The notes: generated from the letters alone by a model not told the origin. A stretch of 64,000 nt of DNA from CAUSKK01 sp963532425 (GCA_963532425.1 CAUSKK010000003.1:62001-126000); one strand, 5' to 3'; positions 53,408 through 62,249 are shown, counted from the stretch's first letter. Made by a program: numbers and translations.

Positions 53408-55624
53408 ATGAGCACCATCATCTACACCCACACCGACGAAGCCCCGGCCCTGGCCACCCGCTCGCTGCTGCCGCTGCTGCGCGCCTTCACCGCCCCGGCC
53501 GGCGTCGATTTCCAGCTGGCCGATATTTCCCTGGCCGGCCGCATTCTGGCCCAGTTCGGGGACTATCTGACGCCGGAACAGCGGGTGCCCGATGCCCTGG
53601 CCGAGCTGGGCCAGCTGGTGCAACGGCCCGAAGCCAACGTGATTAAGCTGCCGAACATCAGTGCCTCCCAGCCCCAGCTGCTCAGTGCCATCAAAGAACT
53701 GCAAAGCCAGGGCTACGCCCTACCGGACTATCCCACCGACCCCCAGAACGATAAAGAAAAGGACATTCGCGCCCGCTATGAGCGCGTCAAGGGCAGCGCC
53801 GTCAATCCGGTGCTGCGCGAGGGCAACTCCGACCGGCGCGCCCCCAAGGCGGTGAAGAATTTTGCGAAGAAGTTCCCCCACAGCATGGGCCCCTGGAGTA
53901 AAGACTCCCGCTCGGAGGTAGCCACCATGACGAGTGGCGATTTTTTCCATAACGAACAGTCGGTTACCGTCCCCGAGGCCACCACGGTGCGCTTTGTCTT
54001 CACCGATGCCGCCGGCCAGAGCCAGGAGCTGCGGGCACCGCTGCCATTGCAGGCCGGAGAAATCATCGATGCCACCGTGCTCAGCCGCCGCGCCCTGCGC
54101 CAGTTTCTGGAGGCGGAAATTGCCGATGCCAAGGCCAAGGGCCTGCTGTTCTCCGTCCACCTGAAGGCAACGATGATGAAGGTGTCCGACCCGATTATCT
54201 TCGGCCAGGTGCTGGAAACCTTCTTTGCGCCGGTCTTTGCCGCCCACGGCGAAGCGCTTCGGGCCGCCGGCGTCAATGCCAATAACGGCCTGGCCGCCCT
54301 GCTCACGGCCATCGAAGCGCTCCCCGCCGACCAGCGGGCGGCCATCGAGGCCAGCATCGCCGCCACCTACGCCGAGCGGCCGGCCCTGGCCATGGTCGAT
54401 TCGGACCGGGGCATCACGAATCTGCACGTGCCCAGCGATGTGATTGTGGACGCCTCCATGCCGGCCATGATTCGCAATTCCGGCCGCATGTGGAACCGGG
54501 ACGGCCAGGCCCAGGACACCAAGGCTGTGATTCCCGACAGCAGCTATGCCGGCATCTACCAGGCGGTCATTGATTTCTGCCGGGAGCATGGCGCCTTCGA
54601 CCCGGCCACCATGGGCACGGTGCCCAATGTGGGCCTGATGGCCCAGAAGGCCGAGGAGTACGGCTCCCACGATAAAACCTTTGAAATCAGCGGCCCGGGC
54701 ACGGTGCGGCTGGTGGCCGACGATGGCCGGGTGCTGAGTGAACATCAGGTGGAAAGCGGCGACATCTGGCGCGCCTGTCAGGTCAAGGACGGGCCGGTGC
54801 GCGATTGGGTCAAGCTGGCGGTGCAGCGGGCCCGGCTCAGCGGCATGCCGGCGGTCTTCTGGCTCGACCCGCAGCGGCCCCACGACCGGGAGTTGATTAA
54901 AAAGGTGGAAAAATATCTGGCCGAAGCGGACAGCAGCGGCCTGGACATTCGCATTCTGGCTCCGGCCGAAGCCTGCACCCATACGCTGCGGCGGCTGAAA
55001 AACGGCGAGGACACCATTTCCGTCAGTGGCAACGTGCTGCGCGACTATCTCACCGACCTGTTCCCCATTCTCGAACTGGGCACCTCGGCCAAGATGCTGT
55101 CCATCGTGCCGCTGATGGCCGGCGGCGGTCTCTTTGAAACCGGGGCCGGCGGTTCGGCGCCCAAGCACGTGCAGCAGTTCCTGGCCGAAAATCATCTGCG
55201 CTGGGATTCGCTCGGCGAGTTTCTGGCCCTGGCCGTGTCTCTTGAACATCTGGCCCAGCGCACGAACAACCCCCGGGCCCAGCTGCTGGCCGACAGCCTG
55301 GACCAGGCCACCGAAAAGCTGCTGCTGAACGACCAGTCGCCGAAGCGCAAGGCCGGCCAGCTGGACAATCGCGGCAGCCACTACTGGCTCGCCCGCCACT
55401 GGGCCGAAGCGCTGGCCGGGCAGAACCGCGATGGGGAGCTGGCGGCCCAATTTGCCCCGGTGGCGGCGGCCCTGGCGGCCAATGAAACGAAAATTCTGGC
55501 CGAACTGGCGGCCGGCGCCGGCCAGCCGGTGGACATCGGCGGCTACTACGCCCCGGACGAGGCCAAGGCCACGGCGGCCCTGCGTCCCAGTACCACGCTG
55601 AATGGGATTCTGGCCCAGCTCTAG
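53408..55624 (+). CDS. icd: Monomeric NADP-dependent isocitrate dehydrogenase
   Basis: 738 residues, the length of the monomeric (IDH-II) type and unlike the 416-residue dimeric enzyme. The N-terminus STIIYTHTDEAPALATRSLL, GNSDRRAPKAVKNFAKKFPH and DNRGSHYWLARHWAEALA are diagnostic. It makes 2-oxoglutarate and NADPH in the TCA cycle. Palindrome copy at 54248 encodes GEALRA. A terminator made of palindrome halves follows. Confidence 0.96.
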   Translation: MSTIIYTHTDEAPALATRSLLPLLRAFTAPAGVDFQLADISLAGRILAQFGDYLTPEQRVPDALAELGQLVQRPEANVIKLPNISASQPQLLSAIKELQSQGYALPDYPTDPQNDKEKDIRARYERVKGSAVNPVLREGNSDRRAPKAVKNFAKKFPHSMGPWSKDSRSEVATMTSGDFFHNEQSVTVPEATTVRFVFTDAAGQSQELRAPLPLQAGEIIDATVLSRRALRQFLEAEIADAKAKGLLFSVHLKATMMKVSDPIIFGQVLETFFAPVFAAHGEALRAAGVNANNGLAALLTAIEALPADQRAAIEASIAATYAERPALAMVDSDRGITNLHVPSDVIVDASMPAMIRNSGRMWNRDGQAQDTKAVIPDSSYAGIYQAVIDFCREHGAFDPATMGTVPNVGLMAQKAEEYGSHDKTFEISGPGTVRLVADDGRVLSEHQVESGDIWRACQVKDGPVRDWVKLAVQRARLSGMPAVFWLDPQRPHDRELIKKVEKYLAEADSSGLDIRILAPAEACTHTLRRLKNGEDTISVSGNVLRDYLTDLFPILELGTSAKMLSIVPLMAGGGLFETGAGGSAPKHVQQFLAENHLRWDSLGEFLALAVSLEHLAQRTNNPRAQLLADSLDQATEKLLLNDQSPKRKAGQLDNRGSHYWLARHWAEALAGQNRDGELAAQFAPVAAALAANETKILAELAAGAGQPVDIGGYYAPDEAKATAALRPSTTLNGILAQL

Positions 55625-55648
55625 CCGGGCGAACGGACCCACAAATAA

Positions 55649-55681
55649 AGAAAGCGCTTCCCCGGGGAGCGCTTCTTTTTT
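55649..55681 (+). terminator. Terminator after icd
   Basis: AAGCGCTTCCCC paired with GGGGAGCGCTT, then a T run. Stem from two palindrome-type copies. Confidence 0.88.
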
Positions 55682-55734
55682 GGGCCGGAGCAGGAAGCGC
55701 TTCGGGCCGGCGGCCTTTAGGGGGGGGGAGCGCT
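55651..55734. repeat. Short palindrome cluster between convergent icd and tRNA-Leu
   Basis: Four AGCGCT-centred copies, two in the terminator and two near 55693 and 55729. No gene. Confidence 0.85.
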
Positions 55735-55748
55735 TCCCCATTCTGGGC

Positions 55749-55778
55749 CAAAAAAAACGCCCCGGGGAAACCGGGGCG
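55749..55778 (-). terminator. Terminator for tRNA-Leu
   Basis: Minus strand: CGCCCCGGTTTCCCCGGGGCG then eight T. Confidence 0.85.
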
Positions 55779-55829
55779 CGGGAATTTTACGTAAAAAGTC
55801 TGGACATAAAAAAAGCACCACTTTCAAGG

Positions 55830-55916
55830 TGGTGCCCAGAAGAGGACTCGAACCTCCACAGGATTGCTCCCACTAGGACCTGAACCTAGCGCGTCTACCA
55901 ATTCCGCCATCTGGGC
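55830..55916 (-). tRNA. tRNA-Leu (CAG)
   Basis: 87 nt with encoded CCA and the long variable arm of class II tRNAs. Acceptor GCCCAGA/TCTGGGC; anticodon stem CTAGG/CCTAG around loop TTCAGGT gives CAG. Confidence 0.97.
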
Positions 55917-56065
55917 CTTTTTGGTGCCAATGAAGGTGCCCATTCTATGCTTTTTTCGCCGGCGGTCAAGGGGGCGTGCCAAAATTTTTTTCCGGCCGCG
56001 CCAAAATCCCCCCGCCGCCGGGAAGCGCTTCGCTAAAATGCCGTTTTCCATCACCCGTTTTCCCC

Positions 56066-57037
56066 ATGTTACGGCAACTTGTCCTCAGCAATTTCACCAT
56101 CTTCGCCGCCACCCACCTGCAATTCAGCCCCGGTCTGAACGTGTTCCTCGGCGCCAACGGTCTGGGCAAATCCCATCTGCTCCGGGTGGCCTATGCCCTC
56201 AGCGCCGCCGGCCGGGAAGCGCTCCCCCGGCCCGAGGCCAACCGTGCCTATGGCCAGCGCCTGCTTCGGGTTTTCCAGGCCGACCGTCTCGGCCAGCTGG
56301 TGCGCCACGGGGCCAGTGGCGCCGCCCTGCAACTCTTTTTCGACGACCGCGCCCTGGACTGTGCCCTGCGCTTCGGCCCGGCCAGCCGCCACCGGGTGAA
56401 TATGGGCACTCTCCCCAGCCGGCCCAATCCGCTACGGCCCCTGCTGCTGCCGGCCCGGGAGCTGCTCAGCCTCTATCCGCTGCTGCAACGGCCGGAGCTG
56501 GTCGCCCATTTCGACGACTGCTATCAGCAGGCCGCCGAGGCCCTGGCCCGGCCGCCCCACCGCCCGCCGCCGGCCTTCCTGAGCGAAGCGCTGCCCGGCG
56601 AACTGCAGCTGCACCACGGCGGTTTCCGCTGGCAGAGCCCCGAGGGCCCGCTGGCCATCAGTCTGCTGGCCGAGGGCCAACGTAAAATCGCCCTGCTCGG
56701 CCGGCTCTGGGCCAACGGCAGCCTCGACCCGGGCACGGTGCTGTTCTGGGACGAGCCCGAGAGCCATCTCAACCCGCAGCTGCTGCGGCTGGTGGCCCGG
56801 CTGTTGCTGGAACTGGCCGGGGCTGGCGTGCAAATTCTGCTAGCCACCCATTCGCTGTTTCTGCTGCGCGAACTGGAACTGCTGACGCCGCCGCAGGTGA
56901 GTTACTTCGGCCTGCGCCGCAGCGCCGAGGGCATCAGCGTCGAGAGCAGTCCGGCCGCCGGGGCCCTGGCCGAGGTGCTGCTGCTGGACGAGGAGCTGGC
57001 CCAGGCCGAACGCTATCTGGAGGGCGACGATGGCTAA
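56066..57037 (+). CDS. Small ABC/OLD-like ATPase (AAA_15/AAA_21 type)
   Basis: 323 residues from ATG 56066 (MLRQLVLSNFTIF). Walker A GANGLGKS (29-36), LLPARELLSLYP (127-138, a motif of the AAA_15/21 group), signature-like SLLAEGQRK (199-207), Walker B TVLFWDEPE (224-232) and the switch His262 in ATHS are present. Coiled-coil arms and a TOPRIM domain are missing, unlike SMC, RecN or OLD proteins. It overlaps the nuclease-like gene by 8 bp. Such ATPases often pair with nucleases in phage defence; this is an inference. Confidence 0.85.
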   Translation: MLRQLVLSNFTIFAATHLQFSPGLNVFLGANGLGKSHLLRVAYALSAAGREALPRPEANRAYGQRLLRVFQADRLGQLVRHGASGAALQLFFDDRALDCALRFGPASRHRVNMGTLPSRPNPLRPLLLPARELLSLYPLLQRPELVAHFDDCYQQAAEALARPPHRPPPAFLSEALPGELQLHHGGFRWQSPEGPLAISLLAEGQRKIALLGRLWANGSLDPGTVLFWDEPESHLNPQLLRLVARLLLELAGAGVQILLATHSLFLLRELELLTPPQVSYFGLRRSAEGISVESSPAAGALAEVLLLDEELAQAERYLEGDDG

Positions 57038-57599
57038 AAGCATCAGCGAGGGCCGACTCCGCTTTGTCTTTCCGGCCGGCAGCCGCCAGCTCAAATACGA
57101 CGGCAGCCGTTTCTACAACGGCGAAATGAAATCGCTGGAAATGAAGGGGGTGGACATCATTCAGGTGGACGACGAGCACATCTGGCTGATTGAAATCAAG
57201 GACTACGCCAATCCCAACGACCAGAGCCGCCGCGCCCAGCGGCTGCTGCGCCTGCGCGACCTGCCGCTGACCATCAGCCTAAAGGTCAAGGATACCCTGG
57301 CCGCCCTGACCATCCTCCAGCTCAGCAGCAGCGACACCCGGGGCCGCTACCGGCGCGAACACTACTTCGCCCGCCAGATTTTTCAAAAGAAGGTGCGGGT
57401 GGCCCTGCATCTGGAATTCAGCGGCATCAACCGGCTGGAACACTCGCTCTTCCGGCAGAAGAGCGTGCGCAGTGCCCTGCTGCTGCGGCTGCGCGGCCTG
57501 CTGCGCCTGGTCGATGGCCGGGCGGAAATTGTCAATTATCAGAGTCTGACCCCAGCCATGGGCTGGACGGTGGAGGTTAAACATGAGCCACTTCATTAG
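57030..57599 (+). CDS. Protein with PD-(D/E)XK-like nuclease motif, partner of the ATPase
   Basis: 189 residues. The segment KGVDIIQVDDEHIWLIEIKD gives D42 with E55-x-K57 on adjacent strands, the core pattern of PD-(D/E)XK nucleases. The remainder is basic with helical patches (RRAQRLLRLRDLPL). I do not recognise a named family. It overlaps the ATPase by 8 bp at its start and tmk by 17 bp at its end, so it is translated together with both. Catalytic activity is not proved by sequence. Confidence 0.7.
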   Translation: MAKSISEGRLRFVFPAGSRQLKYDGSRFYNGEMKSLEMKGVDIIQVDDEHIWLIEIKDYANPNDQSRRAQRLLRLRDLPLTISLKVKDTLAALTILQLSSSDTRGRYRREHYFARQIFQKKVRVALHLEFSGINRLEHSLFRQKSVRSALLLRLRGLLRLVDGRAEIVNYQSLTPAMGWTVEVKHEPLH

Positions 57600-58203
57600 C
57601 ATCGACGGCACCGACGGCGCCGGCAAAAGCACCCAACTGGAACGGCTGCGCGGCTGGTTTGCGGCCCGGCAGCTGCCGGTCTATTTCACCCGGGAAATCG
57701 GCGGCACGCCCCTGGGCGAACAGCTGCGTCAAATCATTCTGCACCCGGCCACCAGCCTGGACGCCCTCAGCGAGCTGCTGCTGATTTTTGCCGCCCGGCG
57801 CCAGCACGTGGAGACGGTGATAAAACCGAAGCTGGCCGCCGGCATCCACGTGGTGAGCGACCGTTTCACCGACGCCACCTATGCCTATCAGGGCGGTGGC
57901 CGGGGCCTGGACGCGGCCAAAATCGCGGCCCTGGAACGGTGGACCCTGGACGACTTCCGCCCGGATTTGGCCCTGATTCTGACCCTGCCCCCGGCCCTGG
58001 CCCAGCAGCGGCGCGGCGAACGCTCCTGGCTGGCCGACCGCATCGAGCGCGAGAGCGACGATTTTTTCAGCCGGGTGGCCGCCACCTACCGGGCCCGGGC
58101 CGAGGCCAATCCCACGGCCCGACTCATCGACGCCAGCGGGCCGCCGGAGCAGGTCTTCGCCCAGATTGAGGAGGCCTTGAATGGGCTCTTTGGCGCTGGC
58201 TGA
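57583..58203 (+). CDS. tmk: Thymidylate kinase
   Basis: 206 residues. P-loop GTDGAGKST (9-17), then REIGGTPLGE where the family normally has REPGGTP (Ile for Pro), then SDRFTDATYAYQGGGRG. The LID region RRGERSWLADRIERES follows the E. coli type in having basic residues. It phosphorylates dTMP. It overlaps holB by 23 bp; the tmk-holB-pilZ order is standard in gammaproteobacteria. Confidence 0.95.
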   Translation: MSHFISIDGTDGAGKSTQLERLRGWFAARQLPVYFTREIGGTPLGEQLRQIILHPATSLDALSELLLIFAARRQHVETVIKPKLAAGIHVVSDRFTDATYAYQGGGRGLDAAKIAALERWTLDDFRPDLALILTLPPALAQQRRGERSWLADRIERESDDFFSRVAATYRARAEANPTARLIDASGPPEQVFAQIEEALNGLFGAG

Positions 58204-59122
58204 CATTCCCTGGCTGGGCTGGGACGAGCGCTGCCAGCGGCTGCAACAGGCCCCGCCGGGCTGTCTGCTGCTGCTTGACCCCTGGCGGGCCGGGGCCGAG
58301 GCGCTGGGCCGGGAATTTATCCGCCGCAGCCTCTGTCTCAACGACGGCGCGCCCGGCTGCCACTGCCGCTCCTGCCATCTGCTCGCCGGCGGCAGCCACC
58401 CGGACCTGCTGGTGCAGGACGAGGCCAGCAAAATGGCCGATCTGCGCACGCTGCTGGAGCTGGTGCAGCTGACGCCGCTGCTGGGAACGAAGCGCTTCGT
58501 GCTGCTGCTGAACAGCGACGGCCAGCACGAGAGCGTCCTCAATGCCCTGCTGAAAACCCTGGAGGAACCGCCGCCCCACTGCCATTTCGTCCTGACCGCC
58601 GCCAATCGCCGCGCCGTCAAGGCCACCATTCTCAGCCGGGCCCAGGTGCTGACCCTGCCCCCGCCCAGCGAGGCGGCGGCCCTGGAATTTGTGATGGCGC
58701 GACGGCAGGTGGCCCGGGCCGTGGCGCTAGAATTGCTGGAGTCCTACCAACATAATCCCTTCCGGGCGGCCACGGGCGAAGCGCTTCCCCACCCGGATGA
58801 GAGCCTGCCGGCCTGTGTCGATGTGCTCTGCCAACGGAATTTCGCCTTTCTGGCCCAGCTGGAACGCTGGCCGGCCGGGCAGTTGCTGGATTATGTCAGC
58901 CGCCAGATTGGCGCGCTGATTCGGGCGAAACAGTTAGAATGGCTGCCGCCCAACTGGCCGAATCTGGCCAGCCTTCGGCGTGAAGATTTGGACATCAACC
59001 GCCTCCACAACCTCTACGCCCGGCTGCAGGCGCTGCGCCGGCCGTCCCAGAGCCAGCTCAACCGGCTCTACGCGGTGAAAGCGCTGCTGCTGGAGTACAA
59101 CCTACCCAGGAATAAACTATGA
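58181..59122 (+). CDS. holB: DNA polymerase III delta' subunit
   Basis: 313 residues. Clamp-loader AAA+ fold with a degenerate P-loop (LLLLDPWRAGAEAL). Zn Cys cluster GCHCRSCHLL is near residues 60-70. The LLKTLEEPPPHCHFVLTA region is typical. It acts as stator of the clamp loader. Palindromes near 58489 (encoding TKRFVLL in the core) and 58778 show the repeat even in a conserved strand. It overlaps pilZ as ATGA. Confidence 0.93.
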   Translation: MGSLALADIPWLGWDERCQRLQQAPPGCLLLLDPWRAGAEALGREFIRRSLCLNDGAPGCHCRSCHLLAGGSHPDLLVQDEASKMADLRTLLELVQLTPLLGTKRFVLLLNSDGQHESVLNALLKTLEEPPPHCHFVLTAANRRAVKATILSRAQVLTLPPPSEAAALEFVMARRQVARAVALELLESYQHNPFRAATGEALPHPDESLPACVDVLCQRNFAFLAQLERWPAGQLLDYVSRQIGALIRAKQLEWLPPNWPNLASLRREDLDINRLHNLYARLQALRRPSQSQLNRLYAVKALLLEYNLPRNKL

Positions 59123-59475
59123 GTGAATCACTGTCCCAACTGAAAAAAGGGGTTATCAAGCTCAATGTGGCCGATACCCGCGAACTCTATGCCGTCTATA
59201 TGCCCTTCGTTGATGGCTGTGGGGTGTTCTATCCCACCACCAACGAATACAAAATGGGCCAGGACGTCTTTCTTTTTCTGACCCTGCCCGATGACATCGG
59301 CCGCTTTGCCGTCTCCGGCCGCATCATCTGGCAGAACCCGAAAATCAAATCCGGCCGCCGGGTGCCGGGCGTGGGCATTCAGCTGCACGGCCGCGAGGTG
59401 CCGAAGATTCGCGAGGCCATCGAACAGGGCCTGGGCAAAATGCTCACCACCGGCCTGCCCACCGCCACCCTCTAA
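59119..59475 (+). CDS. pilZ: PilZ-domain protein, type IV pilus associated
   Basis: 118 residues: single PilZ domain with VNVADTRELYAVYMPFVD-type start and GIQLHGRE near residue 88. The c-di-GMP motif RxxxR is missing, as in classical type IV pilus PilZ that does not bind the nucleotide. It is needed for pilus biogenesis in relatives. It overlaps holB by 4 bp (ATGA) and closes the operon. Confidence 0.88.
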   Translation: MSESLSQLKKGVIKLNVADTRELYAVYMPFVDGCGVFYPTTNEYKMGQDVFLFLTLPDDIGRFAVSGRIIWQNPKIKSGRRVPGVGIQLHGREVPKIREAIEQGLGKMLTTGLPTATL

Positions 59476-59557
59476 CCCCGGGCCGGGCCGACCCTCAGCG
59501 GTTACAGCCCCGGCCTCCCATCTGCTGGTTCTCACATCGGCCACACTGCCCCACGCT

Positions 59558-59581
59558 CCGCCCCGGCGGGGCGTTTTTTTT
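59558..59581 (+). terminator. Terminator after pilZ
   Basis: CGCCCC-GGC-GGGGCG then eight T. Confidence 0.88.
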
Positions 59582-59604
59582 ACCCGTTGGAATGGCCTTG
59601 CCCT

Positions 59605-61180
59605 TCCCAACGAAGCGCTTCCTGATTTCCACCGGCCGAAGCGCTTCGGTTTAAAGAACACCTAAGGAATGAAGCGCTTCGTTTAGAACAACCTTCTCAG
59701 GCTGAAGCGCTTCCCCCCTTTTTTCGACCGTTGGAAAATCTTTCTGCCTAGCGGGAAGCGCTTCGCTGTTAGAAGTCTTTTAGAAATGAAGCGCTTCATC
59801 TGGAACGGGTTCACAGCGAGAAGCGCTTCCGGCGGGCCCCGGCCGCTGACGATAAATCAGCCGGCCCCGCTCGAAGCGCTTCCTTCTTTTTGTCGTTGTC
59901 CCGACCGAAGCGCTCCCCTCTCTGGCTATCCAAAATGAAAAACGAGCGGAATCTAACGATGGCAGTTTGAGAACGAAGCGCTTCGGCTAGAACGACTTCC
60001 CAGCGGGAAGCGCTTTGTCGTTTTGTGCCTTGGGGATTGAAGCGCTCCCCTTTTGGGCTACCGGAAAATAGGTTCTCCCAGCTCGAAGCGCTTCCCCTTT
60101 TAGGTGCTGGGAAATCTATCTCCTCAGAACGAAGCGCTTCCCTTACCTCAAATAGTGAAGCGCTTCTTCCTAGCCCAAATAGCGAAGCGCTCCCCCAATT
60201 CGCCGAGAAAAAAGCGCTTCCCTCCACTAATCCAAACCAAACGGTCGAGGCGAAGCGCTTTGCTGTCAAAAAATAAAGCGCTTCAGCGGGAAGCGCTTCT
60301 TGCCTATTGAACCAACCGAAGCGCTCCCCTTTTCTGATTACTAAGGCCGAAGTGCTTCGGTTTGAGGAGCAGCCGGGATAGGAAGCGCTTCCCTGTCCTG
60401 CGCCTTTTCAGAGCGAAGCGCTTCCCTGGGGCCGGGGCCGCTGGCGATTTCCAAAATACTGAAGCGCTTCGTCGGGAACGAGTGCCTAGTGGGAAGCGCT
60501 TCCTCTGGGGCAGGCTTGGCCAGCACTAATTGCAAGCCGCGCGGCAATGCCTGCCAAAGAGAAAAACTATCCGTTGGAACCGAAGCGCTTCAGTAAAAAC
60601 GTCCCGCCGACCGAAGCGTGCCCTCTTTACTGGCATTAACCCGCCCAGCTAAGCCACCAGTCCGAAGCGCTCCCCTCTTGGGCTATCAAAATGAAAAACG
60701 AACCCCGGCCCGGCGGTGGCGGTTTCGGGCTAAAGCGCTTCTCTCCTTCGCACTGAAACGAAGCGCTCCCCCTTTTTCTGCTGGCCTGGCCGAAGCGCTT
60801 CATGCTTTCGGAAGGCTTCCCTCGATTTGAAGCGCTTCCTTTTTTGCACCGGGCCGAAGCGCTTCGCCCTGAAACCCAGTGGTAACAGTGAACGGCCCCA
60901 ACTGGGCCCGTAGAACGAAGCGCTTTCCCCCTTCGAGTAAAGATTTAGGCCGGGGCCAATGATGATTTAAAAATCCCGAAGCGCTTCGCTTGGAAGAGCC
61001 GTCGAGGAAGGAAGCGCTTCCCTCTGAAAGGGTATTGGGCTGGGGGCTGCCGAAGCGCTCCCCCGGGGGTTGAGTGGGTCGGGCCATGAAAAGAAGCGCT
61101 CCCGGTTTCGGCACCGGAAGCGCTTTGGGTTGGGTGGGAATGCCGCCAGCCCCTAGAGCTGAGGCCAGCGCTTCCCTAGG
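59605..61180. repeat. GAAGCGCTTC palindrome array 6
   Basis: About 1.6 kb between convergent pilZ and thiB, with some 45 palindromes. 59884-60671 is homologous to 30925-31657 of array 3; a 330-bp core (60335-60664 versus 31318-31647) differs at only a few bases. Relative to array 3, a palindrome-to-palindrome stretch is deleted near 59910 and a four-palindrome stretch is inserted near 60130-60250. No credible gene. Confidence 0.95.
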
Positions 61181-61197
61181 AAAAGCCGACCGGGGGC

Positions 61198-62199
61198 CTA
61201 GCGGCCGGCGGCCCGTTGCCAGCGTTTGATGGCGGCCTTGCTGTCCAGCGGCGGCTTCGGATTGAGCACCGGCCGGGTCAAACTCCGCTGGCGCAGTTCG
61301 TCATAGCCCGAGCCGACCAGGGCGCCGGTGGCGCTGAGCATCACGTTTTTGGTGGCAATCAGGGCCTGGGCCTCGTCGCTGAGCAGATAGCTGAGGAAAT
61401 CCTCGGCCAGCTGGCTCTGGGCCGGGCTGCGGTTGGCGTGGGCGGTCTTGGCCATGGTCTCCACCTGGAAGAAGCTGCCCTCGCCGAATTCGGCGGCGGC
61501 GTAGTTGTCGGTCTTATCGTTCATCCGGTGGTAGAGCGGCGAGGTGTTGTAGCTCAGCACCATATCACCCTCGCCCTTGAGAAAGGCCCCGTAGCTGTCG
61601 CTCCAGCCCTTGCCCACGGTCAGGGTGTGGCGGGCCAGCTCCGACCAGGCCGCATCCGCCTGGTCGTCCGCATAGAGGCCCTGCAGCCACTGGACGAAGC
61701 CCCGGCCCACGATGCTGGAGCGCGGGTCGGGATAGATAACGGCCACGTCCTCGCGCCGGAGCAGCTCGGCCAGGCGGGTGGGCGGCGCTTTCAGCGCGTC
61801 GCGGCGGTAGACAAAGGCCAGGGCGGCAAAATCGTAGGGAATGAACAGCGGATTATCGTTGGCCAGGGGCACCTGGATACGGCGGCGGTCGATTTTCGTC
61901 GGGGCGAACAGTGCTTGCAGAGCCGGGTCGTCGATTTGGCTCTGGTCGAGGCCAATCACCACATCGGCGGCCAGGGCCGAACCGTCGGCCTTCAGGCGAT
62001 TGGCCAGCAGCAGGACATTGTCCAGGGCCGTATAGCGCACGGTGCAACCACAGTGTTTTTCAAAGTTGGCCTTCAGTTCGGGGCCCGGGCCCCAGTCGGC
62101 GCTGAAGAGTTCGTAGGTGTAGACCTCGAGGGTGGGACGCTCGTCGGCGCGCAGGGCCGGGGCGAGCAGCAGGGAGAGTAATAGCGCAATTTTCTTCAT
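61198..62199 (-). CDS. thiB: Thiamine ABC transporter substrate-binding protein
   Basis: 333 residues. Signal peptide 1-18 (MKKIALLLSLLLAPALRA). The mature part opens TLEVYTYELFSADWGPGP, as in ThiB/TbpA. It contains PYDFAALAFVYRRDAL and the GKGWSDSYGAFLKGEGDMVL stretch with the stacking Tyr/Trp of the thiamin pocket. It delivers thiamin/TPP to ThiPQ, not in this window. A TPP riboswitch precedes it, supporting the assignment. AAGGAAA is 7 bp upstream of the start. Confidence 0.94.
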   Translation of the reverse strand: MKKIALLLSLLLAPALRADERPTLEVYTYELFSADWGPGPELKANFEKHCGCTVRYTALDNVLLLANRLKADGSALAADVVIGLDQSQIDDPALQALFAPTKIDRRRIQVPLANDNPLFIPYDFAALAFVYRRDALKAPPTRLAELLRREDVAVIYPDPRSSIVGRGFVQWLQGLYADDQADAAWSELARHTLTVGKGWSDSYGAFLKGEGDMVLSYNTSPLYHRMNDKTDNYAAAEFGEGSFFQVETMAKTAHANRSPAQSQLAEDFLSYLLSDEAQALIATKNVMLSATGALVGSGYDELRQRSLTRPVLNPKPPLDSKAAIKRWQRAAGR

Positions 62200-62249
62200 G
62201 GTTTTTCCTTCGGCGGTGATGGCGACGGGCCCGCTGGGTCCGTGGTGCT

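Noticed and set aside
56066..57599. A PARIS, Gabija or Septu defence system
   Set aside because: No TOPRIM/DUF4435, UvrD helicase or HNH domain is visible; only the general ATPase plus nuclease-like logic matches.
1810..61180. Known DNA uptake sequences (GCCGTCTGAA or AAGTGCGGT)
   Set aside because: The repeat is palindromic and shares no core with either. An uptake role stays possible but unproven.
1810..61180. cre/LacI-family operators, which resemble AAGCGCTT
   Set aside because: Copies crowd gene ends and convergent gaps rather than promoters, and there are far too many.
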